The notes under the pieces: model-generated | The model's database searches: none | What the model saw: only the letters and a program-made list of their open reading frames with translations | Told to the model about the DNA's origin: nothing | Part shown: positions 53,747 through 63,162 of the stretch, piece by piece | Position numbering within the stretch: position 1 is the stretch's first letter | How the letters are laid out: every line of letters begins with the position of its first letter | Source of the DNA: Caballeronia ptereochthonis | GTDB lineage: Bacteria; Pseudomonadota; Gammaproteobacteria; Burkholderiales; Burkholderiaceae | DNA length: 64,000 nt | NCBI RefSeq assembly: GCF_001545075.1 | Contig: NZ_FCOB02000009.1 | Span: 62,001-126,000, forward strand | Reading direction: 5' to 3' | Position numbers and translations under genes: made by a program

Positions 53747-53771
53747 GCGGCCGGCAGTCGGTGCCGGCCGC
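53747..53771. terminator. Hairpin downstream of the aldo/keto reductase gene
   Basis: GCGGCCGGCA, loop GTCGG, TGCCGGCCGC: perfect 10-bp stem, nine bases beyond the stop on the minus strand. No T-run. Confidence 0.55.
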
Positions 53772-53779
53772 ATCAAGCG

Positions 53780-54835
53780 CTACGCCTTCAGATGGGGCGC
53801 AAGCAGGGAGAGGTCGGCAACTGAAAGACGGTCGTGTGCAGTTTGCACCTGATGCCAGTACGGATACAGCAGGGGCGGTGCGCTCACCTTGTCGAGCCGC
53901 TCGCGGTGTTCGGCGCTCAGTTTTAGATTGGCTGCGCCGAGGTTGTCGCGCAGCTGCTTCTCGTTGCGTCCGCCGATGATCACCGACGTGACCGCGGGGC
54001 GTCCGAGCGTCCATGCGAGCGCAACCTGAGCGGCCGAGACGTTCTGCTCGCTGGCAATCTCGACTAGGGTATCGACAATCGACCACAGCCGTTCGGCGTC
54101 GCGAATGGGCGGCTCGGTCCACCCGGCGAGCTGACGGGTGCCCTCGGGCGTGGCGTCGCGTCGATGTTTACCCGACAGCAGGCCGCCCGCGAGCGGGCTC
54201 CAGACCAGAATGCCGAGGCCTTGATCGAGAGCGATCGGCGCGAGTTCATATTCAGCTTCGCGTGCTTCGAGCGTGTAGTGGATCTGCTGGCTCACGAAGC
54301 GCGGCAGACGATCGCGTTCGCTCACGTTCAATGCCTTCATCAGGTGCCATCCGGCGTAGTTTGAGCAGCCGACGTAGCGGACCTTGCCATTCCGCACGAG
54401 GAGGTCGAGCGCTTCAAGCGTTTCTTCGAGCGGCGTGAGTCCGTCCCATTCGTGCACCTGGTAGAGGTCGATCACATCGGTTTTGAGGCGGCGCAGGCTG
54501 GCCTCGCAAGCTTCGATTAAATGGTGCCGGGACAGGCCCCGGTCGTTCGGGCCATCGCCCATCGGGAAACGGGCTTTCGTCGCGATCAGCACGCCGCCTT
54601 TGCGCTTGCCACCGAGAGCCTGGCCGACGATTTCTTCCGACGCACCGTTCGAATAGACGTCCGCGGTATCAATCAGGTTGACGCCCGCGTCGATGCACAT
54701 GTCGATCTGACGACGCGCTTCGTCGAGACTCACCGTTCCGACTCTCGCGAATTTGCCTTCGCCGCCCATCGTCATCGTCCCTAACGTGATGGTCGACACC
54801 TTGAGGCCCGAACGGCCAAGTTGACGGTAGTCCAT
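53780..54835 (-). CDS. Aldo/keto reductase
   Basis: 351 residues from ATG 54835 (MDYRQLGRSGLKVSTITLG); an upstream start gives unrelated sequence. Eight-stranded barrel with the catalytic tetrad visible: Asp and Tyr in NLIDTADVYSNG, Lys in GVLIATKARFP and His in YQVHEWDG. LIIGGRNEKQL-like VIIGGRNEKQLRDNL binds the NADPH phosphate. It reduces aldehydes or ketones in the cytosol. GGAGA precedes the start. It stands next to a tautomerase gene on the same strand. Confidence 0.93.
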   Translation of the reverse strand: MDYRQLGRSGLKVSTITLGTMTMGGEGKFARVGTVSLDEARRQIDMCIDAGVNLIDTADVYSNGASEEIVGQALGGKRKGGVLIATKARFPMGDGPNDRGLSRHHLIEACEASLRRLKTDVIDLYQVHEWDGLTPLEETLEALDLLVRNGKVRYVGCSNYAGWHLMKALNVSERDRLPRFVSQQIHYTLEAREAEYELAPIALDQGLGILVWSPLAGGLLSGKHRRDATPEGTRQLAGWTEPPIRDAERLWSIVDTLVEIASEQNVSAAQVALAWTLGRPAVTSVIIGGRNEKQLRDNLGAANLKLSAEHRERLDKVSAPPLLYPYWHQVQTAHDRLSVADLSLLAPHLKA

Positions 54836-54935
54836 GATGAAGCAATCTCCATGTAAGTTGCGGGCGAATAATTTGCGCGGCCCAGCCGGCGGCGTCACCG
54901 CGCACCTGGAGCTCACGCCGCGAATTCAGGCGGTT

Positions 54936-55133
54936 TCAGGTTTTGCGCTGACGTTCGCTAAACGGAATGCCGCCTCTCGACTTGGAGTCTGGTGAAGACT
55001 CCACGATCTGCACGACAACCTGTTCAGCGGCGACACCAAAGCTATCAACGACAGCTTGGGTAATGCCTGACATCAGCACTCTCTTTTGCTTGGCAGAGCG
55101 GCCCTCTACTGCGTAAACGACGACTTCTGGCAT
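54936..55133 (-). CDS. 4-oxalocrotonate tautomerase family protein
   Basis: 65 residues from ATG 55133, giving the catalytic Pro directly after Met (MPEVVVYAVEGRSAKQK), the hallmark of the family. Then VVVQIVESSPDSKSRGGIPF. An upstream start would bury Pro1 and is rejected. It isomerises enol/keto acids. It lies 100 bases upstream of the aldo/keto reductase and may be cotranscribed. Confidence 0.88.
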   Translation of the reverse strand: MPEVVVYAVEGRSAKQKRVLMSGITQAVVDSFGVAAEQVVVQIVESSPDSKSRGGIPFSERQRKT

Positions 55134-55573
55134 GACGTGCTCCAGTGGGTTGGCAAGTAGATGCAGTTGCAATCATAGCGGCGCAGCACACTTCGCGCTC
55201 GAGCCGACCTCATGGCAACTGGAGAGCGATAACGCATTGACGACGCGACAGAGGACATGCCTCTTGCCGGTTGTGTCGAAATCAGAGAAAGGTAGATTCT
55301 GCTGAAGCGCGAGTCCACTCTACGATTGGATATGCCAATGCAGCTTTAGTGTAATTTGCCTATACGCAGGTATAAGGATGCGGAACGGCTGCCCCAGAAA
55401 CTCGCGCTTCCTGATTGACTGTGCCCATTGATAGATGAAAGCACGAACCGATTGGAACCCGCGCGGTGCTCGCCTCAGATGACAAATCGGTAATCCACCT
55501 GACGCTCGCCGGTAAGAATCAATCGCACAGAATCGCTTCATGGCGTCGTTGACCGGGCGCTGGTTCAAAGGAG
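55134..55573. other. Intergenic region
   Basis: About 440 bases between divergent tautomerase and cytochrome genes. No gene or clear element seen; promoters of both are expected here. Confidence 0.45.
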
Positions 55574-56260
55574 ATGGGAAACACGATGATGATCGGTCCA
55601 CGTTCCACCAACGCGCTGCGCATCGGCTTGCATTCGCTTTCGGTTGCGGCGCTCATCGCATTCGCAGGTGTCTGTCACGCGCGATCCGCAATGAATGCGC
55701 CCGCTAGTGCGGGAGGGGCAAATGCGCCGTCCATTGCAACCTGTGTTGCGTGCCACGGCGCGCTGGGCGCTGGTACCGTGACCGGTGGGCCGCGGCTTGC
55801 AGGCAAAGACCCCGACTATCTCGCTCACGCGTTGTCGATGTTCAAAGCGGGTACCCGCGCAAGCGCTGTCATGCAGACAGTCGCAAAGGATCTTTCCGAT
55901 AGCGATATACACGAACTCGCTCTGTATTTCTCGAAGCAGAATCCGCCGCTTGCCGAAGGCGTGCCGCCGCCGGCGCAAAGTCTCGTGGTAGCCGGAAAAC
56001 AGCTTGCCGAGATGGGTGCGGCGGGTTCCAGTGTTCCCGCCTGTTTCAGTTGCCACGCGGCTGGCGGCAAAGGCAATGGCGCGCGCTTTCCGGGCATCGC
56101 AGGAGAACCGGCGGCGTTTGTCGTTGCTCGGCTCCATGAACTTCAGGCTCGCGCGAAGGGGAACACGCCGGCGCCGGGAACGATGACCGCTATCGCGGCT
56201 TCGCTGAACGAGGCGCAAATCAAGGAGGCGGCGGCTTACCTGTCCGTAATCAAACCGTGA
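55574..56260 (+). CDS. Di-heme cytochrome c (cytochrome c4-like)
   Basis: 228 residues, exported through an N-terminal signal (hydrophobic LSVAALIAFAGVCHA, about 21-37). Two haem-attachment sites: CVACH at 57-61 and CFSCH at 157-161, with axial Met candidates in ASAVMQTV and PGTMTAIA. Two similar domains, as in c4 cytochromes. It carries electrons in the periplasm, for instance from a dehydrogenase to an oxidase; the partner is not in this neighbourhood. Confidence 0.93.
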   Translation: MGNTMMIGPRSTNALRIGLHSLSVAALIAFAGVCHARSAMNAPASAGGANAPSIATCVACHGALGAGTVTGGPRLAGKDPDYLAHALSMFKAGTRASAVMQTVAKDLSDSDIHELALYFSKQNPPLAEGVPPPAQSLVVAGKQLAEMGAAGSSVPACFSCHAAGGKGNGARFPGIAGEPAAFVVARLHELQARAKGNTPAPGTMTAIAASLNEAQIKEAAAYLSVIKP

Positions 56261-56359
56261 TGGCCGACGGCGCATTGAACACCGTCCGAGCGCGACTGCA
56301 ACCCCGATGTGGACTGCAACCGAGACGGCAGATCCCAGCCTTTTATCTGTTGATGCAAC

Positions 56360-56563
56360 ATGCGCGAATTCACATTAAAGATTCTTGTGGCAATGTTCTC
56401 CGTGAGTTCTCTTGCTGGTTGCGCGGATCAGGGCCGCATACCGTCGGTAGCCGCCAACTCGTCACTTGCTTCGAATGACGAGGTCGATTACACCGGTCAT
56501 CTTTGCGCGAATCAATACCTGCATGGCAAATCGCCTCTGTGCGTATTTCCGCGTTCGGAGTGA
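56360..56563 (+). CDS. Small lipoprotein
   Basis: 67 residues. Signal peptide with lipobox SLAGC (Cys near 21), then a short polar mature part with two further Cys (LCANQY, PLCVFP). Not recognised otherwise. It is followed on the other strand by the SDR gene. Confidence 0.6.
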   Translation: MREFTLKILVAMFSVSSLAGCADQGRIPSVAANSSLASNDEVDYTGHLCANQYLHGKSPLCVFPRSE

Positions 56564-56569
56564 CGCCAA

Positions 56570-57421
56570 TCACGACGGTCGAAAGCGTATCTGCGTAAGC
56601 TCTTCGCACACCTGCCACAATCGTGCGGCAGTTGCAGCGTCTTTTGCCTGAGTCGCGATGCACGCCTCGCCGATCGTGCTGCCGCGTGTCTCCAGAAGAC
56701 CCTGTGGACCGTAGTAGCCTGCATCAACAACGTTGGGCGAAGTAGCAGCGTAGAGAGTCGGTAGCGCGCCTGCGCCATCGGTGTTCAGCACAGCGCCGAT
56801 GATATGGCCAAGGAGTGCGCGGACCGCTCCGGAAAATGCGGAGTGATCTGCGGTTCGAAACAGATCGGCGAGCTTCGACTGCCGGTAGGCCCGCATCGGC
56901 GCATACGCCTTGCTCGATTGGAGGTCGTTGAAATCGATCTGACCTTTCTTGTGCGCGATGGAGGCGATCGTGACGATGCGCGGCCGGTCAGGCGATTCGG
57001 CCGCGGCTCGTTCGAGCGCGGGCATCAGCAGCGCAGTCGGTGCGAAATGGCCGAGCACGTTGGTGCCAAATTGCAGCTCGAAGCCGTCGGCAGTCTCGAG
57101 CCGTTTTGGTGGCGCCATGATGCCCGCGTTGTTGATCAGAATGTGAATGGGGCGTTGCGCGGCGAGCTCGCTCTGTGCGAACTCGCGTACGGCCGCGAGG
57201 GAGGCGAGATCGAGAATCGCCAGCTCGGCACGAGCATCGGGCGCGGCGGCGTGCAGACGGGGTAAGGTCGCTTCTCCGCGTTGCCTGTCGCGGCAAGCGA
57301 ACATGACTTGTGCGCCTTTGCATGCGAGGGTCAATGCGGCGTGATAGCCAATGCCGCTGTTCGCGCCAGTGACGAGAACTCGTTCGCCGATCTGCGACGG
57401 AATATCGTTTATGGTCCACAC
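56570..57421 (-). CDS. Short-chain dehydrogenase/reductase with internal deletion
   Basis: About 283 residues from GTG 57421 (VWTINDIPSQIGERVLVTG). Retinol-dehydrogenase-like SDR: cofactor loop TGANSGIG, NNAGIMAPP, catalytic Ser region IVTIASIAHKKG and YRQSKLADL with Lys (Tyr in the YxxxK position). After LADL the sequence goes to FRTADHSAFSGAVRALLG and DGAGALPTLYAATSP, where about 30 family residues around the HPG loop are missing. Activity is doubtful. The 5' end overlaps the broken MFS gene. Confidence 0.75.
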   Translation of the reverse strand: MWTINDIPSQIGERVLVTGANSGIGYHAALTLACKGAQVMFACRDRQRGEATLPRLHAAAPDARAELAILDLASLAAVREFAQSELAAQRPIHILINNAGIMAPPKRLETADGFELQFGTNVLGHFAPTALLMPALERAAAESPDRPRIVTIASIAHKKGQIDFNDLQSSKAYAPMRAYRQSKLADLFRTADHSAFSGAVRALLGHIIGAVLNTDGAGALPTLYAATSPNVVDAGYYGPQGLLETRGSTIGEACIATQAKDAATAARLWQVCEELTQIRFRPS

Positions 57422-58092
57422 AGAGCCGTGTGCGCGACATCGCGCGGGAACTTGGCTACACACCGCACGGTGACGCCGGCATGATCACGCGGTTGATTCT
57501 TCACGTAGTGCCACGCGCCTATGCGGCACAGGACCGTGCCGACCCCGGCGATCGCGAAGGCTGCGCGCCACGAATGGGCGACCGTGATGAGCCAGGTGAT
57601 CAGTATCGATCCAAGCGCCGCGCCGAGCGGCGAGCCACCGTCCATCAGAGATGCGCCGCCGACCCGCTCATGCTGCGTGAGCCATATCGCATTGAGCGTG
57701 CCTCCCGCCGAGGCCACGGGCGCTTCCACCACGCCGAGCCCGAGCCTCGTCGCGAGCAGGGACATCGCGTTGGTGGTCAGGGCGCCAAGACCCTGGAATG
57801 CCGCCCACAGCAAAGTGCACAGCGCGAGGACGAGGCGCGGCTTGTAGCGGTCGACGGCCATGCCGCCTGGAATCTGCATCAGCGTGTATGACCAGAAGAA
57901 GGAACTCATGATGAGGCCCTGCATGACCGGCGTAAGCGTGAACTCGCCCGCGATCATCGGCATCGCGACGGACAGCGAGGTGCGATCGATATAGTTGACC
58001 GTCACCAGCAGCAACATGATGAGAAAAATCTTCCAGCGGACCGATGTCTTCGGCTGGGCGTACGCCACGACCGCTGCTGGTGCTCTGCTCAT
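57409..58092 (-). pseudogene. MFS transporter (ACS family) truncated after about 200 residues
   Basis: ATG 58092 opens with MSRAPAAVV and then WKIFLIMLLLVTVNYIDRTS, SSFFWSYTLMQIPGGMAVDR and FAIAGVGTVLCRIGAWHYV: the first six helices of an anion:cation symporter (hexuronate/glucarate type). After KNQPRDHAG, near 57470, the frame leaves the family and runs into the SDR gene's upstream region. The second half (about 230 residues) is lost. Confidence 0.85.
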
Positions 58093-58279
58093 GCCTGCTC
58101 TCCTGATTCGCGATTCGGATGTTGGTACACGCCTCGCGCGTTGCGCATCGGCCGATGGATGAACGGGTCGTCGGCCACGGCGCAGGCGCCCGTTTCATGC
58201 TGGTTGAAGGCAAGTATAAAAGCGCGGATTTGATTGGAGATAACAGGAAGTGGCCCGCGCAGCCGATAGAAATCGTTGA

Positions 58280-59593
58280 TCACGGATGCTGCCGTCGTGC
58301 AGGTTCTGTACGCGCCTCCGCTGCGCAAAAGCGCGCGCGCAACGGCTTCAATACGAACATCGCAAGTACCGCAGTGCTGAGATCGAGCACGATCGCGCAT
58401 CCGAACACCGGCACCCAGCTGCCGGTGCGCTGATGCAGCAGCGCGGCCAGCGGGCCGCCGAAGATCGAGCCGATCCCGAACGAGATGTAAAGCCAGCCAT
58501 AGTTCGCAGTGGCATGACCGGTGCCGAACGTGTCGGTCAGGGTCGAAGGGAACAGCGAAAAGATTTCACCCCAACCGAAGAACACCACGCCGGACAGCAG
58601 TACGAACAGCACCGCGTTGTCGCGTGTCATCAGCCAGAGCGCCATCGCCACACCCTCCAGCGCGAACGCGAAACACATGGTGTTTTCGCGCCCCAGATGG
58701 TCCGATACCCAGCCGAACAGCGGACGGGTCAGGCCGTTCGTGAAGCGGTCGATCGTCAGGGCGAGCGGCAAGGCGGCAAGGCCGAAGACCAGTACCTTGC
58801 CGACGCCGAAGTCGGCGGCGAAGCTCGCCATCTGCGACGTGACCATGAGGCCTGAGGTCGACATCATCGTCATCATCGCGAACATGAGCCAGAACAGCGG
58901 TGTTTTCATCATCTCGAACGGGCGGGAGTCGCGCGTCGCCACCGCTGTGGGGGACGCCGCCGAGCCGATACTGTCCACCGCGGGCGGTTTTTTCAGTCCT
59001 TGCGAGGCGATGAAGCCGATCACCGCGAAGACAAGGCCAAACAGCCACAGCGTGGATTCGACGCCGCGTGTCGCCAGCGATGCGGAGATCGGAAAGGTCG
59101 TAACTATCGCGCCCATGCCGTAGCCCGCGGCTGCTACACCTGCGGCGAAGCCGCGGCGATCGGGAAACCAGCGAACCACGAACCCGACTACACCGACGTA
59201 GACGATGCCGGTGCCGAGTCCTCCGATGACGCCATACGTCAGGTACAGCATCGATGGCGTGCTCGCGTACGAAGCCAGCACCCAGCTTGCACCTGCCAAC
59301 AACGTACCGATCGAGATCAGCGTGCGCGGTCCGAACCGATCAATCAGTGCGCCCTGGAAAGGTGAAAAGAATGCCTGCAGCAGCACCAGCAGGGAGAATG
59401 TCACTTGCAGTTCGGGCAGTGAGATGCCGAGCGTGGCCATCAGCGGCTTCGTCAGCAGAGTCCACACGTATTGCGGGCTCGAAATCGTCATCATGCAAAC
59501 GAGAGCCAGGCCGAGCTGCACCCAGCGGGTATGCGCGGCTGTGTGCGCGCCGGCCGCGGTGGCGGCGTTCAGTGATTGCGTGGGGATATTCAA
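58280..59593 (-). CDS. MFS transporter, oxalate/formate antiporter (OFA) family
   Basis: 437 residues from TTG 59593, chosen because GGAGAA lies five bases upstream; the frame is open further but unrelated. Twelve membrane helices. OFA features: RWVQLGLALVCMMTISSPQY, FSPFQGALIDRFGPR and GGLGTGIVYVGVVGFVVRWF, and DHLGRENTM in the middle loop. It exchanges small carboxylates such as oxalate/formate or related acids. It lies 133 bases downstream of the gamma-glutamyltransferase-like gene on the same strand, so the transporter may feed that enzyme. Confidence 0.9.
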   Translation of the reverse strand: MNIPTQSLNAATAAGAHTAAHTRWVQLGLALVCMMTISSPQYVWTLLTKPLMATLGISLPELQVTFSLLVLLQAFFSPFQGALIDRFGPRTLISIGTLLAGASWVLASYASTPSMLYLTYGVIGGLGTGIVYVGVVGFVVRWFPDRRGFAAGVAAAGYGMGAIVTTFPISASLATRGVESTLWLFGLVFAVIGFIASQGLKKPPAVDSIGSAASPTAVATRDSRPFEMMKTPLFWLMFAMMTMMSTSGLMVTSQMASFAADFGVGKVLVFGLAALPLALTIDRFTNGLTRPLFGWVSDHLGRENTMCFAFALEGVAMALWLMTRDNAVLFVLLSGVVFFGWGEIFSLFPSTLTDTFGTGHATANYGWLYISFGIGSIFGGPLAALLHQRTGSWVPVFGCAIVLDLSTAVLAMFVLKPLRARFCAAEARTEPARRQHP

Positions 59594-59726
59594 CGTGTTT
59601 CTCCATTGCGGATTGAAGTATCGGCAGATGCGCGGCCGCGTCGACCTTCCCGTCGACATGAATGCTCGCGGCTGGTCATTTGATAAGGAGCGGCGGGAGC
59701 GGCCGCCGGCCGTCTGGCAGGCCTGT

Positions 59727-61346
59727 CTACCAGCCCGCCGCGGCCCCGTCGCTGCGCGGGTCGTAGCCTGCTTCCAGGCATCCGTTGCCGTGCCGGACGA
59801 TCGCCCCGGCGTGTCCCATCGCCTCGTCGTACGGCCGCATCTGCTCGACGTCATGGCCGAGACGACGCAGTACATTGAATGTGTCGACGGGAAACCGCGC
59901 CTCGAGCTTCAGTGATTCGTTGGACTGCCCCCAGGTCCTGCCGAGCAGCCAGCGAGGTGCGTCGATCGCGGCTTGCGGATTCCAACTGAAGTGCGCGATG
60001 CGCGAAAACACGGCGCTTTGCGATTGCGGCTGACCGTCGCCGCCCATGTTTCCGTACACCATGGTGCGTCCGTCGGCAAAGCGGGCGAGTGCGGGATTGA
60101 GCGTGTGAAACGGCTTTCGCCCCGGCGTAAGCGGATTGCGCGCGGCGGGGTGGAGCGAAAAGCTACAGCCGCGGTTTTGCCAGTTGATGCCCGAACCGGG
60201 TAGTACGAGGCCGCTGCCGAACTCGTGATAGATGCTCTGAATGAAGCTGACGGCCACGCCATCGGCGTCGATCGCGCCGAGCCATACGGTGTCGGCCGGA
60301 CCGAGACCAGGACCCCACGGCGCGGCCGCGGACATCGAGATGCGCTCGGCCATCGAGTCGAGCACGCCGGGCGCAAGCAGCGCCTGTGGATCGATCTCCA
60401 TGTAGTCCGGATCGGTGATGTGCTTGTCGCGGATGCGGAACGCCACTTTGGTCGCCTCCACGCACGCGTGGACGAACTCGGGCCCGAGCGGGTCCATGTC
60501 GTCGCGCAAGACACGGTCGAGCACGCCGAGAATCTGCAGCGATACGAGCCCTTGCGTGGGCGGCGGCATGTTGTAGACGGTGCCGAGCGAGTGCACGAGT
60601 GCGAGCGGCTTGCAAAGGCGTGCGCGATGCTGTTCAAGGTCCGCGAGCGACAGTGGACTTTCTAGAGTATGCAGATCCGCTGCGATGGCGCGTGCGAGGT
60701 CGCCCCGGTAAAAGTCGTCGAGACCGGCGTGGGCGAGATGTTCGAGCGTCGCGGCGAGGCGTGGCTGCATGAAGCGCTCGCCGATGTCCGGCACACCAGT
60801 GGGGTTGTCGCTCGTCAGAAACGTCTCGGCGAACCCGGCGACCGATTCGAGTTCCTGCCGCTTGAGCGCGATGCATTCGGACTGGCTTCGCGTGACCGGG
60901 ATACCGTCTCGCGCGTAGGCGATTGCGTCCTCGAGCAGGCGCGCGACCGGCAGCTTGCCGCCGAGCGCGTCAATCGACCAGCGATGCGCGAGCGACCAGC
61001 CCGACACTGTTCCGGCCACCGTATTCGCCGCCAACGGGCCGCGAAACGGGATGGACTGCAGTTCGCGGGCGCGGTAGGCGTCGATCGTCGCCGTCGCTGC
61101 CGCGGCTCCGCACGCCTCGATGCCGACAGGTTCTTCGCCCGGCCGCGAAATCAACCAGAAGCCGTCGCCACCGATGCTGTTCATATGGGGATACACCACT
61201 GCGATGGTGGCCGCGGCGGCGATCATCGCCTCGACGGCGTTGCCGCCTTCGCGCAGGATCGCGAGTGCGCTTTGCGACGCCAGCGCGTGAGGTGTGACTG
61301 CCATCCCGCGGGTGCCCCGCACGGGATTTAAGGTTTGTGCTGACAT
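59727..61346 (-). CDS. Gamma-glutamyltransferase family protein
   Basis: 539 residues from ATG 61346 (GAGGAAA upstream). Ntn-hydrolase of the Ggt type: RGMAVTPHALASQSALAILR and GGNAVEAMIAAAATIAVVYP at the start, then GGDGFWLI. The likely self-cleaving Thr is in ADTVWLGAIDADGVAVSFIQ; here Thr-Val-Trp replaces the usual Thr-Thr-His. The small subunit has SGINWQNRGCSFSL and GNMGGDGQPQ. No signal peptide is seen, so it is cytosolic. Such proteins hydrolyse gamma-glutamyl amides, oxamate-like or other amides. The divergent MarR gene probably controls it. Confidence 0.9.
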   Translation of the reverse strand: MSAQTLNPVRGTRGMAVTPHALASQSALAILREGGNAVEAMIAAAATIAVVYPHMNSIGGDGFWLISRPGEEPVGIEACGAAAATATIDAYRARELQSIPFRGPLAANTVAGTVSGWSLAHRWSIDALGGKLPVARLLEDAIAYARDGIPVTRSQSECIALKRQELESVAGFAETFLTSDNPTGVPDIGERFMQPRLAATLEHLAHAGLDDFYRGDLARAIAADLHTLESPLSLADLEQHRARLCKPLALVHSLGTVYNMPPPTQGLVSLQILGVLDRVLRDDMDPLGPEFVHACVEATKVAFRIRDKHITDPDYMEIDPQALLAPGVLDSMAERISMSAAAPWGPGLGPADTVWLGAIDADGVAVSFIQSIYHEFGSGLVLPGSGINWQNRGCSFSLHPAARNPLTPGRKPFHTLNPALARFADGRTMVYGNMGGDGQPQSQSAVFSRIAHFSWNPQAAIDAPRWLLGRTWGQSNESLKLEARFPVDTFNVLRRLGHDVEQMRPYDEAMGHAGAIVRHGNGCLEAGYDPRSDGAAAGW

Positions 61347-61412
61347 GTTTCCTCGAAAATCAAATCGACCATCGTTTCGCGCTGGGCCGCTTTTGCGTGC
61401 AAACAGAAATAT

Positions 61413-61425
61413 GTGCAATTTGCAC
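61413..61425. promoter_or_regulatory. GTGCA palindrome, candidate MarR operator
   Basis: GTGCAATTTGCAC is a perfect inverted repeat in the 405-base gap between the Ggt-like and MarR genes. Additional half-sites TGTGCACGAAA occur near 61435 and 61680, and GCGTGCAAA near 61405 and 61713, so the sites flank both promoters. Confidence 0.5.
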
Positions 61426-61751
61426 GTTATCGGCTGTGCACGAAATGTGCCATCGCGTGAACACCCTCTATACGTGGGCGAATCGAGTGATTCCCGCGGG
61501 CAGTGTGCGCACTGCCATGTCCTGAAAGTGTGCAGACTCGCGCAAGGAAGGTGCAACGGGCACACTGAATGGAGCGCGCGCTGCCCCTGCGCGAAGCGCT
61601 GAGGTTGGCCAGCGAAGAGCCAACGCAAGACATTCACGATGAGGGATTCGGTGGGAGAGTTACGGGCGGATGGTATGTTTTGTGCACGAAACCTTAAAAT
61701 CCAGATGTTGTCGCGTGCAAATAAATAAGAGCCGCTGAATGGGAGAACAGG

Positions 61752-62237
61752 ATGGCGAAGGCGCCGTATCCAAGACTGGAGCATTTGAACTTTCGCCTCG
61801 ACGTATTGAGCGAACTGGCCAAGGGCGTGGCGTCTGGTCTCTACGAAGCCGAATGCGATGTCACTCTGCGCGACCTGCGCGTGCTGCGTTTCGTCGGTAT
61901 GCAGCCGGGTATCTCCCTCGGTCCGCTGATCGAGCTGACGTATCTTGAAAGGACACTGGTTTCCAAGCTCGTCACCGCGCTAGCTAATCGCGGCTTGCTG
62001 ACGCGCTCCACCGGCTCGACCGACGCACGTGTCATCCACCTGCATCTGACGAGGAAAGGCGAGGCAATTGTTCGCAAGTGCGAGCGGATCGGCAAGATGT
62101 TCGACGAGCAACTGATGTCCGTTCTGTCCGCGGAGGAAAAGCGGGTGCTTTTTCATTGCGTGGAGAAGTTGACGGAGCACGTCGAGGAGGGCGGGGAATG
62201 GACGCTCCCGCCGACCCGACGCAAGCGCACGGCCTGA
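61752..62237 (+). CDS. MarR family transcriptional regulator
   Basis: 161 residues with the winged helix core at about 35-110 (DLRVLRFVGMQPGISLGPL, ERTLVSKLVTALANRGLL and the wing TGSTDARVIHLHLTRKG). GGGAG precedes the ATG. Divergent from the Ggt/OFA pair; GTGCA-type palindromes in between are candidate binding sites. It probably responds to a small aromatic or carboxylate ligand. Confidence 0.92.
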   Translation: MAKAPYPRLEHLNFRLDVLSELAKGVASGLYEAECDVTLRDLRVLRFVGMQPGISLGPLIELTYLERTLVSKLVTALANRGLLTRSTGSTDARVIHLHLTRKGEAIVRKCERIGKMFDEQLMSVLSAEEKRVLFHCVEKLTEHVEEGGEWTLPPTRRKRTA

Positions 62238-62294
62238 TCCGTTTTTATTGCCAGTTGCGCGCGACTCCGCAGTCGTGCATGTTGCCAACCAGGC

Positions 62295-63068
62295 TCAGGC
62301 GCGCCTCGCCAGATAGGCATCCACCAATTCGACGAGCCGTTCTCGCCCGAAGCTGGCATCGTGTCCCGCGTGCACAACCTGCACGGGCAATTCGCGCAAG
62401 CGCTTCATCGTGCGCACATAGGTTGGGATGTCGGCGCCACCGATCTCATCCAGAAGCGGGCCGTCGTAGATGGCATCGCCGGAAAACAGCGTGCCGGTTG
62501 CAGCCTCCCATAGACCGATACTGCCCGGTGAGTGGCCAGGTAGATGCAGTACCTCGAAATGCCGGTCGCCAAGGTCGACGATATTCCCTTCCTTGACGAT
62601 CTCACTGACTGTTGCCGCGCGTATCGCATAGTCGGACATCACGTATTCCGCGCTGGGCAGGGCCGTGATCAGATCGCCGTCGAACGGATAGCCCGCCTCG
62701 CGGTAGCGGCGTATGGCCTTCTCGCCTAGTACCGATGCCAGCAGCGTGCCGCGCTCGCGCGGCGAACGCAGATTATCGGCCTCCAGTTCGTGGACCAGCG
62801 TGTGGGCGAACTCATGATGCCCGCCGATATGATCCGAATGGGTATGCGTCGCCACGGCTGTCACGTTGTTTTGCAAAAGATGCTGGGCTGCATTGCGCAA
62901 ACTGGCGATGCCCATTCCGGTATCTATCACCAGGTCGCGGTCGCGACCGCGCACGTGCCAGATATTGCAGCGCATCAGCGGCACGACATGCGGCTCCCAC
63001 AGCAGGGTAATGTCGTCACTGATACGTTTCAACTCGAACCATCGGTCGGCAATCGGCAGCATAGTCAT
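62295..63068 (-). CDS. MBL-fold metallo-hydrolase
   Basis: 257 residues. Metallo-beta-lactamase fold with metal motif HTHSDH at 75-80, further ligands His in LHLPGHSPGS, Asp in TLFSGDAIYDG and His in VVHAGHDASF. Hydrolyses thioesters, lactones or similar; the HLPGHSPGS form is common in glyoxalase II-like and unspecific MBL enzymes. It is convergent with the MarR gene. Confidence 0.92.
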   Translation of the reverse strand: MTMLPIADRWFELKRISDDITLLWEPHVVPLMRCNIWHVRGRDRDLVIDTGMGIASLRNAAQHLLQNNVTAVATHTHSDHIGGHHEFAHTLVHELEADNLRSPRERGTLLASVLGEKAIRRYREAGYPFDGDLITALPSAEYVMSDYAIRAATVSEIVKEGNIVDLGDRHFEVLHLPGHSPGSIGLWEAATGTLFSGDAIYDGPLLDEIGGADIPTYVRTMKRLRELPVQVVHAGHDASFGRERLVELVDAYLARRA

Positions 63069-63162
63069 TGGACTTCGGTAGCAATCGAGATGCTACTCTG
63101 ACACAGTCTGCTGCGCCGATCCAGAGCGGACTGTGAGGGATCGCTGTTCGTGCCGCGAAGCT

